NCBI GenBank assembly: GCA_038203935.1
Contig: JBBRDM010000242.1
Coordinates: forward strand, 1 to 5,606
Origin: JANXSG01 sp038203935
GTDB lineage: Bacteria; Armatimonadota; Chthonomonadetes; Chthonomonadales; Chthonomonadaceae
DNA: 5,606 bases
Reading direction: 5' to 3'
Both the position numbers and the translations under genes were made by a program. Below are positions 1 to 5,496 of the stretch, piece after piece; position 1 is the first letter of the stretch; every line of letters starts with the position of its first letter. The notes beneath the pieces are model-generated. The model searched no databases. It was not told the origin of the DNA and was given only the letters and a program-made list of their open reading frames with translations.

Positions 1-1737
1 AATTAAAGCAGCGAGTTTTGCACCGGGAGGGGTCGGATACATTACAGCTCCCGATTTCGGGTGATTCACCTCACCGCCATCGTTTACTCTGACAATTTGT
101 TCGCCGCCGAAAATTCCAAACTCGGAACTGCTTTTCGTGCCAACTCGTGCAAAGAAAGCGGCAAACTGATAATAGTCTGCCTGGCTCCAGCGTTCGAATG
201 GATGATGATGGCATTTGCTGCACTGCAGGCGCAGCCCGAGGAATACCTGACTGGTGGTTTCAGCCAGATCAGATGGATTACTTGCCACGCGATAGTAGTT
301 ACTCGGCCCGTTCGTAAAAGTGCTGCCTTTTGCGGTGATCAGCTCACGCGCAAACTGGTCAATAGGCTGGTTCTGCTTAATTTTGGAGTGGATCCAGTTG
401 GTAAAGCTCCACATCCCCTTCTGTCCCAGGTTCGTGCGGTTACTTCGAAGGAGATCCCCCCATTTGAGAGTCCAGTAGTCGGCATATTCAGGTCGATTCA
501 AAAGAGAGTCGATGAGTTTGGCGCGCTTTGCTTTATCAGAGTCCGCAATAAATGCGGTAACCTCTTTAGAAGTGGGAGGTGTTCCAATAAGGTCAAACGA
601 AACGCGTCTTATGAAAGTACGATCATCGCAAATCGGTGATGGTTTCAGTCCAAGCTGCTGCTGTTTTCTGCCAATAAGTTTATCGATCTGATTTTCTGGC
701 GATAATGAAACTGGATTTTTGACGTACGAGGTTGTTGCTCCAAAGCCGCTAAAGGGCACGATAATAGTGGAAACTGTAACCTGGCCGCCATATCGAACCA
801 TGATAGCTGTCTGGCCGCGCCCGATGGCCTTGATAACTCCATCCGGAGTACAAGCAGCAACCGCATCATTAAGCGTGTTCAGACGGCATTCCGCAGTTAC
901 ATCCCGTTTCATGCCGTTCGAGTAGACTGCCCGAACGACCATTGGCTGCGCAGGAGAGCCTTTCTGCAGAATTCTTTCTGCAGGGTACACTTCCAGCTTA
1001 AGCGGCTTAGGCTCTTCCGTTATCGGACCAGGAGTGCCTTCCGCCAGCCATTGTCGAATCACATTATAATCTGCCGAGCCCTTGATCAACCTTAGGCCGC
1101 CCGCATGCGGCATCTGCATGGAAGGCTTCCGGAGCAGCAGACTCTGATCTGGATCCACAACTGCAATCCGCCTGCCTTTCGACTGCTTTACAATATTCAG
1201 ATAGTCGAGATCAGCATCAAATCCTGCCAGAGAAATTTTAAAACCACCTTTGCCAAACTGTGAACCATGGCAGGCGCCCTGATTACATCCGCTGCGCGTA
1301 AGGATAGGAACGACTTCGTTATTAAAACTGACAGGCGATTCCTGCTGTAAGCCCGTTACCATAACAGGTACAGTAACCTGCTTCCCAAAGGAAGAGAAAA
1401 CCAGAGAGGAACGCCCATTTTTCAGGGGCACAAACACATCTGAAACAGTTTTTTTAATGAGCGGATTAGTCCGACAGGAACTCAAGACTGTCTGCGTCAC
1501 GTCCGAAGTAGTTCCATTCTGCAGGTGCGCTGATACAAGGATCCTGGCAGTTTCACGAGGACCATTCAGCACTATATCGGCAGGTTCCGCAGTAAGAGAA
1601 ACAACTTGAGACGCGGAAATCGGAGGAAGAGGTTTTTCGTTTGCAGATAGACAGAGAGGAAGTGTCAGCAAAAGTAGTGAAACTACCTTGCAGGTTGATC
1701 TTGTGGATAAAGTATTTGGAGAACCCAGCACTACCAT
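1..1737 (-). CDS. Secreted DUF1549 protein with Planctomycete-type cytochrome segment and Ig-like domains (3' end outside window)
   Basis: The frame is open without a stop for 579 codons from ATG at 1737 to the window edge. An upstream in-frame TGA and GGAG 8 nt before the ATG support this start. Residues 1-33 look like a Sec signal peptide (basic start, then SLLLLTLPLCLSA). An Ig-like segment spans about 43-128. Residues 140-235 resemble the cytochrome-like segment of Planctomycete surface proteins, with CNQGACHG at 151-158 and GKGGFKISLAGFD after it. A second Ig-like (BIG2-type) segment covers about 245-336, with AVYSNGMKRDVTAE. DUF1549 begins near 348 (IDKLIGRKQ, FIRRVSFDLIGTPPT) and contains a canonical CXXCH haem motif, CSKCHHHPF, at 506-514. 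Family members usually continue into DUF1553, which would lie beyond the left edge. The protein is probably exported and membrane- or surface-associated. Its biochemical role is unknown; haem binding is inferred from motifs only. It is divergent from the operon at 2179. Confidence 0.9.
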   Translation of the reverse strand, partial: MVVLGSPNTLSTRSTCKVVSLLLLTLPLCLSANEKPLPPISASQVVSLTAEPADIVLNGPRETARILVSAHLQNGTTSDVTQTVLSSCRTNPLIKKTVSDVFVPLKNGRSSLVFSSFGKQVTVPVMVTGLQQESPVSFNNEVVPILTRSGCNQGACHGSQFGKGGFKISLAGFDADLDYLNIVKQSKGRRIAVVDPDQSLLLRKPSMQMPHAGGLRLIKGSADYNVIRQWLAEGTPGPITEEPKPLKLEVYPAERILQKGSPAQPMVVRAVYSNGMKRDVTAECRLNTLNDAVAACTPDGVIKAIGRGQTAIMVRYGGQVTVSTIIVPFSGFGATTSYVKNPVSLSPENQIDKLIGRKQQQLGLKPSPICDDRTFIRRVSFDLIGTPPTSKEVTAFIADSDKAKRAKLIDSLLNRPEYADYWTLKWGDLLRSNRTNLGQKGMWSFTNWIHSKIKQNQPIDQFARELITAKGSTFTNGPSNYYRVASNPSDLAETTSQVFLGLRLQCSKCHHHPFERWSQADYYQFAAFFARVGTKSSSEFGIFGGEQIVRVNDGGEVNHPKSGAVMYPTPPGAKLAALI

Positions 1738-1745
1738 AACATCAA

Positions 1746-1749
1746 CTCC
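1746..1749 (-). promoter_or_regulatory. Ribosome binding site of the DUF1549 gene
   Basis: GGAG on the minus strand lies 8 nt upstream of ATG 1737. An in-frame TGA just upstream excludes a much longer N-terminus, so this site fixes the start and leaves the signal peptide at the very N-terminus. Confidence 0.7.
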
Positions 1750-1773
1750 GAATCAATCTATTAACACGTTTGT

Positions 1774-1802
1774 ATTATAGGATGTTATGACGATTTGGTC
1801 AA
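1774..1802 (-). promoter_or_regulatory. Sigma70-type promoter of the DUF1549 gene
   Basis: On the minus strand TTGACC (1802-1797, 5 of 6 consensus bases) is followed by a 17-nt spacer and a perfect TATAAT (1779-1774). The expected transcript start, near 1767, would give a leader of about 30 nt before the ATG at 1737. Position, spacing and orientation all fit the gene. This is the clearest promoter in the window. Confidence 0.8.
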
Positions 1803-1835
1803 GGTTTAGTTGCAAAATCCTTTCGAACTCAGCTC

Positions 1836-1862
1836 ACGAAACCACTTTATCGAAAGTTTCGT
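1836..1862. repeat. Short inverted repeat upstream of the DUF1549 promoter
   Basis: ACGAAAC and GTTTCGT form 7-bp perfect arms around a 13-nt centre. The repeat ends 34 nt upstream of the -35 box of the minus-strand promoter, a position where an activator or repressor could bind. Arms of this length can arise by chance, so the regulatory role is only a suggestion. Confidence 0.3.
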
Positions 1863-2163
1863 AGCAACTAGAATAGAAGCAAGTTATGTTTAAGCTCTGG
1901 GATAGGCAGTGCACACGGAAATTATTGCAGGATAAACAGTGAATTATATCCATTTTGCGATTTCTTCAGCCTATAAAACAGGTGCAGTATAACCATCTCT
2001 TCGAACTTTGCAAATGAGGAAATCGGGTTTAGTTAGTATTCACCCATGGCTTTGTTCTCATTAAAGAGAAATTATAGAAAATATTTGTGTGGCCATCGTT
2101 TAAACATATTAGATATATACGAGACGTACTTACCGAGTGATTCTTGCTCTACAAAATTGAGAA

Positions 2164-2169
2164 AGGAAG
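2164..2169 (+). promoter_or_regulatory. Ribosome binding site deciding the start of the PH-like gene
   Basis: AGGAAG lies 9 nt before ATG 2179 but directly abuts the in-frame TTG at 2170. The spacing therefore favours ATG, which removes three residues from the longest possible reading frame. Confidence 0.6.
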
Positions 2170-2178
2170 TTGAGAGAT

Positions 2179-3315
2179 ATGGGTATAGCCGAAAAAGCGC
2201 CGCCGACCAACGAAGAAAAGAAAAAAGACGAAAGAATTAAAAATAGAGCCGAACAGGCTAAAATTATAGAAGCCCTTCAGAAAGTACTGGAACCGAACGA
2301 GCAGCTGCTGGCATTTACTCGCGGCCGGATCGCAGGCGGCTGGCGAGGAAAACTGAATGTAGGGCCGGAAGCTTTTTTCGCTCCCATCGTGAACCTGGGC
2401 CTTACAGAGCGCCGAGTTATTCTGCAGCATATTCATTCTAAGCTGGGCACACCCAGTGAACTAGCGCCGCACACTTTTCCGCTTTCCCAGGTAGAGGAAA
2501 TTGAGTTTGGCGATGTTGAGACTTTCAGTGAAAGTAAAGCATGCAGAGTTGTTCTCCGGCTCAGCAAAGACCAGCATTTCCGTATCAGAGTCGCCGGGCA
2601 ATTAAACTTCGAAGGCGCGCGGAACCTGGCAGATGTTTTCAAAACGATATCATCAAATTTGGCTTCCACGCAGAATCATTCGACCCAGTTTACATGTCCT
2701 CTCTGCCAGAACAAGCTCCAAACCGTTGGAAAGTTTTGTCCCTATTGTGGCGGCAAGATGGAATTGAAGACTGAGGAGCCTCAGCCTGTTGATACGGATT
2801 CCATAGCTGACGCAATGCATCCTATTGAAGCCGACTCTAATTCTGCTGAGCCGAATTCACATCAAGAGGTTAACAGTTCTGAGGTGGAAACACCGATGCA
2901 CGATTTCAGCGAAGGAACAACGCACGCGGAACATGAAGCATCGAACGCAGCAGGCGATACCTCGTTCGATGACGGTTCGATTGAATACAACGATAATGCA
3001 CCGCTTCAAAACATTCAGCTAGTAGATTTTTCGGAAAATACTCCTGAGCCTGAGATTCAGACTTCTGAATATCCTGTGCCTAACAACATAGCCCATGTCG
3101 ATTTCGACGACACACCAGGCGAGGTAAACGAAGACCCGCCGATATCAGAATTTCGTCTCTACACAGAAGCTCCTGATGGAACGCTTTCTCTGGCTGAGGA
3201 GGCAGGTACTGCGGATGCGCATCTCCCAGCAAACGAAGTTCCTGATATAACCGAGCCGGCAGGAGAAACTAATCCGGCCCGATCGTTTTGGCATCAGCCG
3301 GAAGGAGAGTTTTAG
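2179..3315 (+). CDS. PH-like domain and zinc-ribbon protein with long acidic disordered tail
   Basis: The product is 378 residues from ATG 2179. I prefer this to the in-frame TTG at 2170, because AGGAAG (2164-2169) sits 9 nt before the ATG but would touch the TTG. Residues 11-36 are a highly charged helix (NEEKKKDERIKNRAEQ). Residues about 36-158 resemble a bacterial PH-like (YokE-type) domain, with LEPNEQLLAFTRGR, GLTERRVILQ, FPLSQVEEIEF and RNLADVFKTI. A zinc ribbon follows with ligands C173, C176, C187 and C190. Residues about 195-378 are rich in D, E, S, P and T, have no hydrophobic segment and are probably disordered; DF-S/D-E/D-type motifs recur near 242, 283 and 308. No signal peptide is visible, so the protein is probably cytoplasmic. 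The stop is 2 nt before the M48 peptidase gene, implying co-transcription and joint function. The fold is judged from pattern only; its ligand is unknown. Confidence 0.85.
   Translation: MGIAEKAPPTNEEKKKDERIKNRAEQAKIIEALQKVLEPNEQLLAFTRGRIAGGWRGKLNVGPEAFFAPIVNLGLTERRVILQHIHSKLGTPSELAPHTFPLSQVEEIEFGDVETFSESKACRVVLRLSKDQHFRIRVAGQLNFEGARNLADVFKTISSNLASTQNHSTQFTCPLCQNKLQTVGKFCPYCGGKMELKTEEPQPVDTDSIADAMHPIEADSNSAEPNSHQEVNSSEVETPMHDFSEGTTHAEHEASNAAGDTSFDDGSIEYNDNAPLQNIQLVDFSENTPEPEIQTSEYPVPNNIAHVDFDDTPGEVNEDPPISEFRLYTEAPDGTLSLAEEAGTADAHLPANEVPDITEPAGETNPARSFWHQPEGEF
3304..3307 (+). promoter_or_regulatory. Ribosome binding site of the M48 gene inside the upstream coding end
   Basis: GGAG lies within the last codons of the PH-like gene, 10 nt before ATG 3318. 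A longer reading starting at TTG 3288 is possible, but it would overlap the upstream gene and lacks a comparable site. The tight 2-nt gap suggests translational coupling. Confidence 0.65.
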
Positions 3316-3317
3316 AT

Positions 3318-4295
3318 ATGGAATCGACTGTCAATCTGGCGCTGCCGCCAAGGGTTCGCTTCCCCGGACTTTCCAGCGCGGCCTTTGAGCATCCAGCCGA
3401 TAGAGCTGCCCTGCAGGCATTGCGCCGTACGCCCGGCCTGGATAAACTGCTTAAATGGATGTCCGATATGGGGGCGGAGCGTTACCTCAGGATATTCTTC
3501 ACAGCAGATAGTATTCGCGTCTCTCCTCGGCAGTGTTCGCGGCTGTATAACGACCTGCGTGAAGCCTGTTCTATTCTGAATGTGAAAGAACCCGATTTCT
3601 ATATCATGCAGCATCCGGTCCCAAATGCATTCACCTTCGGCATGCAGCGCCACACCATCGTGGTGACGACCTCCCTGGTAGACCTGCTGAACGAGACGGA
3701 GCGGCTGGAAGTGATAGGGCACGAACTCGGTCATATTAAAGCAGAGCATATGCTCTACAGAACCATGGCGATCCTGCTTGGAACTTTGCTGCAGGAGCTT
3801 GCCGGAAGCATGGCGCTGCCAGGCACTATCGTGACACACGGGCTAACCTATGCGCTGTTCGAATGGTTCCGGAAATCTGAACTGACTGCGGACCGAGCAG
3901 GACTGCTCACTGTTCAGGATGCGGATACCTGTATCTCCGGCCTGCTGAAACTGGTAGGCGGTTCGCAAAAACTGATGGACGATCTGAATACAGATGAGTT
4001 CGTCAAACAGGCTGATCTCTATGAGGATCTGGACGAAGATCTGCTGGGGATATACTATAAATTCCTGATGGTTCGCTGGCAGACACATCCCTTCCCATCG
4101 GTGCGGGCACGCGAACTGCGGGACTGGTCGAAAACGGAGCAGTATTTACGGCTTCTTCGAGGAGACTATCCGCGCACCGATCCCGATGCCGGCAAACGCA
4201 CGTGCCCAACATGCGGCTCGGTTGTGATGAATGTAACGCATCAGTTCTGCCAGGAGTGCGGCTCCCCCTTAAATCCCGTCGGCGCGTCTGTGTGA
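3318..4295 (+). CDS. M48 family zinc metallopeptidase with C-terminal zinc ribbon
   Basis: The product is 325 residues from ATG 3318. GGAG (3304-3307) lies 10 nt upstream, and the upstream gene stops at 3315. The zinc-protease motif HELGH is at 135-139 (zinc ligands H135 and H139, catalytic E136). E188 in SELTADRAG is the expected third ligand, and H257 lies in the conserved HPFPSVR segment. Before the active site, PNAFTFGMQRHTIVVTTSLVDLL is the usual M48 edge-strand region. Unlike HtpX, it has no clear N-terminal transmembrane helices, and no signal peptide is visible; the moderately hydrophobic stretch around 147-182 could at most be membrane-proximal. The last 30 residues form a zinc ribbon (C296, C299, C311, C314) like that of the preceding gene's product. 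M48 enzymes cleave proteins, often in quality control. The substrate is unknown; the PH-like partner may regulate it, recruit targets or be cleaved itself. Confidence 0.92.
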   Translation: MESTVNLALPPRVRFPGLSSAAFEHPADRAALQALRRTPGLDKLLKWMSDMGAERYLRIFFTADSIRVSPRQCSRLYNDLREACSILNVKEPDFYIMQHPVPNAFTFGMQRHTIVVTTSLVDLLNETERLEVIGHELGHIKAEHMLYRTMAILLGTLLQELAGSMALPGTIVTHGLTYALFEWFRKSELTADRAGLLTVQDADTCISGLLKLVGGSQKLMDDLNTDEFVKQADLYEDLDEDLLGIYYKFLMVRWQTHPFPSVRARELRDWSKTEQYLRLLRGDYPRTDPDAGKRTCPTCGSVVMNVTHQFCQECGSPLNPVGASV

Positions 4296-4326
4296 TTATG
4301 AGAATTAATTTAGTGAATATATTTTA

Positions 4327-4467
4327 ATGTCTCACGCGAAGCCCGCGAAGACGCGAAGAAAAACAATTGGGACCAATCATGTTCAAATGTATGAAAATAT
4401 GGTTGAAACGAAGATTTCTCAATTCCTTTACTTTTCTTCGCGTCTTCGCGGACTTCGCGTGAGACAT
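4327..4467. repeat. Inverted-repeat element with CGCGAAG-rich 36-bp arms
   Basis: The left arm (4327-4362) and the right arm (4432-4467) are reverse complements at 35 of 36 positions; the one difference is C versus T near the arm middle. The arms surround a 69-nt centre. Each arm contains CGCGAAG three times at 8-9 nt spacing, and the outer ends read ATGTCTCAC. Complementarity continues weakly at both edges. Transcribed, it would fold into a long hairpin. No run of T follows on either strand, so it is not a typical intrinsic terminator. Similar CTTCGCGTCTTCGCG-type sequences are, as I recall, dispersed intergenic repeats in several phyla. A MITE-like element or REP-type palindrome is the likeliest identity. 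No clear target-site duplication was seen. Confidence 0.85.
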
Positions 4468-4531
4468 AAAACTTAACTGTTAATAATTTCTGATCAACAG
4501 TACCTTATCGATTTGTCACAGTAAATTTCTC

Positions 4532-4602
4532 ACAGGAGCCACTCCATGATCTCCAACACCGCTCTTCCTCATGATCGCGACTACGGCCCAAACGCGCCAC
4601 CG
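4532..4602 (+). repeat. Direct repeat copy A (RBS and N-terminus of SMP-30-type gene)
   Basis: This segment aligns without gaps to 5426-5496. By hand count 58 of 71 positions agree, including 34 of the last 36 (4567-4602 versus 5461-5496). Both copies keep ACAGGAG, a 7-nt gap and ATG. The similarity stops abruptly after the PNAPP codons. Confidence 0.85.
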
Positions 4603-4695
4603 AACAATTCCCCGTCAATGCGTTACCATGCCGCAACATACAGTTACTATTCACCACTCTTATACAGGAACGATTCCAATGTGTCTCTGCTCTAA
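4546..4695 (+). pseudogene. Truncated 5' copy of an SMP-30/gluconolactonase gene
   Basis: ATG 4546, preceded by AGGAG at 7 nt, opens a 49-codon frame ending at TAA 4693. Its residues ALPHDRDYGPNAPP nearly match IPHDRDFGPNAPP at the start of the gene at 5440. After the PP codons the reading becomes NNSPSMRYHAA and then unrelated sequence. The MRYHAA stretch may be a degraded match to IRYPEP of the intact gene, after a five-codon insertion. No beta-propeller repeats follow, so it cannot encode a functional family member. I read it as the relic of a paralogue or partial duplication. A translated short peptide cannot be excluded, since the ribosome binding site is intact. It faces the convergent hicA remnant, 15 nt away. 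Confidence 0.65.
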
Positions 4696-4710
4696 AGGCA
4701 TAACTGCTTC

Positions 4711-4949
4711 CTACACCATCTCATAAGCGACAATAAAATCTACTCGTGTGACACCTGCCTGAGTAAGGATGGTGCGGAGTGTAGAACTTTTGAGATGGCG
4801 ATGGTTTGGAAGTGTCATAGGTGTGGTTGACCCATCTGTATTGTACGTTCGAATGAAATATGGTTGCCTCATCGCTTCTCCACAAAACCGAGTTGCTCCA
4901 CAGCTTTGATGACACGTTCGAGCGGGGCATCTGCAGGGAATTTATTCAT
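4711..4949 (-). pseudogene. hicA: hicA toxin gene broken by an in-frame stop and a frameshift
   Basis: HicA is a small double-stranded RNA-binding-domain fold toxin that cleaves mRNA. ATG 4949 starts MNKFPADAPLERVIKAVEQL, then GFVEKR and an in-frame TGA (4871-4869). The same frame continues GNHISFERT, carrying the HicA GNHI motif with the catalytic His. Around 4842 one base appears to be missing, and the next frame gives NTDGSTTPMTLPNH, then HLKSSTLRTILTQAGVTR and FIVAYEMV, ending at TAG 4711. All blocks of a HicA of about 79 residues are present in order, and the total length (239 nt) is one base short of 80 codons. The stop overlaps an ATG (ATGA, 4872-4869) that opens a 53-residue frame covering the C-terminal half but not GNH. 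Active toxin is unlikely, unless these are sequencing errors. The start overlaps the hicB stop by one base. Confidence 0.8.
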
Positions 4950-5173
4950 CAAGCGGCCACTCCGGCTTCGGCGATGAATGCTTCGAGAACTGGTTCTTCT
5001 GTATCTAATACACCAATGCCGAAAGTTTCGATATGAAAAGCAATAGCAGATTTAACATCGGCCAGTGCTTCATCGTAGGTGTTTCCCTCTCCGATAATCA
5101 CTCCTTGAATTCCCAATGGATAGGCAACATACCCATCTGTATGCTTTTCCACAATGATTTTAAACTGTCGCAA
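4949..5173 (-). CDS. hicB: HicB-family antitoxin
   Basis: The product is 74 residues. It starts at TTG 5173, which is preceded by a strong GGAGGAG (5187-5181) at 7 nt. The sequence follows the HicB partial RNase-H fold: MRQFKIIVEKHTDGYVAYPL is the first hairpin, GVIIGEGNTYDEALADVKSA the helix entry, and AIAFHIETFG the helix, with the C-terminal strand VLEAFIAEAGV. HicB binds and blocks HicA. Many HicB proteins carry an added DNA-binding domain for autoregulation, but this short form has none. Its stop overlaps the hicA start (TGATG), the usual translationally coupled arrangement for a hicB-first pair. Since hicA is broken, this is probably an orphan antitoxin; it might still neutralise related HicA toxins elsewhere in the genome. 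No convincing promoter was found upstream, though AT-rich stretches such as TATATA occur. Confidence 0.85.
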   Translation of the reverse strand: MRQFKIIVEKHTDGYVAYPLGIQGVIIGEGNTYDEALADVKSAIAFHIETFGIGVLDTEEPVLEAFIAEAGVAA

Positions 5174-5180
5174 TAGTGCT

Positions 5181-5187
5181 CTCCTCC
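5181..5187 (-). promoter_or_regulatory. Ribosome binding site fixing a TTG start for hicB
   Basis: GGAGGAG on the minus strand lies 7 nt before TTG 5173, close to an ideal Shine-Dalgarno. It decides in favour of the rare TTG start, since there is no in-frame ATG near the site and the family N-terminus begins exactly here. Confidence 0.75.
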
Positions 5188-5390
5188 AGACTAAAAGATA
5201 TATAGCAAAGATACCACAAAGGAAAACTAAAACCTACAAAATCTTAGAAGCATTTTTATATCCCAAAGTCAGCAATCTTGCAGGAATAATCTACATGTAC
5301 ACGGAACCCTCAAGACTAATAAATCCATAATCCATAGGAACAGAATATTGAGTCGAAAGAACAATTCAGTCACTTTGGAGCATGATTCAG

Positions 5391-5407
5391 CATCTGCCAG
5401 GCAGATG
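5391..5407. promoter_or_regulatory. Perfect 17-nt palindrome upstream of the SMP-30 gene, possible operator
   Basis: CATCTGCCAGGCAGATG has perfect 8-bp arms around a central A. It ends 20 nt before the AGGAG and 32 nt before the ATG of the gene at 5440. Odd-length dyads of this size near a start codon are typical of repressor sites, for example those of sugar-catabolism regulators. A short RNA hairpin with a tiny loop is less likely to form. The regulator is unknown. The truncated gene copy at 4546 lacks this palindrome in its upstream region. Confidence 0.45.
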
Positions 5408-5425
5408 TTCCGACGTACCTTCTTT

Positions 5426-5496
5426 ACAGGAGTCATACTATGACCAGCAGCTCCGCCATTCCTCACGATCGCGACTTCGGCCCAAACGCGCCACCG
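5426..5496 (+). repeat. Direct repeat copy B (RBS and N-terminus of intact SMP-30 gene)
   Basis: This is the partner of 4532-4602, 894 bp downstream in the same orientation. It keeps the same ribosome binding site and spacing, and 34 of its last 36 bases are identical. Together the two copies bracket the hicBA remnant. Confidence 0.85.
5428..5432 (+). promoter_or_regulatory. Ribosome binding site of the SMP-30 gene
   Basis: AGGAG lies 7 nt before ATG 5440. The identical motif and spacing occur before the truncated copy (4534-4538), showing that the duplication included the translation start region. Confidence 0.7.

Larger units (their letters stand above)
1803..2178. other. Divergent intergenic region between the DUF1549 gene and the PH/M48 operon
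   Basis: No credible gene was found here. It is AT-rich toward its right side. It must carry the promoter of the plus-strand operon, but no strong one stands out. The best weak candidates are TTGTGT (2085-2090) with TATTAG (2107-2112) at 16 nt, and an isolated TATAAA (1972-1977) lacking a well-spaced -35. A 7-bp inverted repeat, ACGAAAC (1836-1842) and GTTTCGT (1856-1862), lies just upstream of the DUF1549 promoter. The short open frame starting at ATG 2046 has no ribosome binding site and runs into the next gene. Confidence 0.6.

Noticed and set aside
61..639. Plus-strand open frame of 192 codons
   Set aside because: It lies antisense to the DUF1549 gene, has no family features, and the minus-strand frame is open for 579 codons with recognisable domains.
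962..985. Repeated TTTCTGCAG
   Set aside because: Two short copies inside the coding sequence of the DUF1549 gene, explained by codon use; no sign of function.
1886..1942. 18-codon frame in the divergent intergenic region
   Set aside because: No ribosome binding site and too short to support.
2046..2240. Small plus-strand frame upstream of the PH-like gene
   Set aside because: No ribosome binding site, low-complexity basic end, and it overlaps the start of the PH-like gene in another frame.
3312..3839. Minus-strand frame of 175 codons
   Set aside because: Antisense shadow of the M48 peptidase; no domain pattern.
4327..4467. Intrinsic terminator of the M48 operon
   Set aside because: The stem is much longer than usual, the centre is 69 nt, and no T-run follows either arm.
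4327..4467. CRISPR array
   Set aside because: Only two copies and in inverted orientation; no regular spacers.
4662..4726. Third copy of the ACAGGA plus ATG start (ATG 4679)
   Set aside because: Spacing is 9 nt, the frame is only 15 codons and does not resemble SMP-30 starts; probably chance.
4721..4930. Minus-strand frame of 69 codons over hicA
   Set aside because: It is in the third frame, unlike either frame that gives HicA similarity; its codons only mirror the broken gene.
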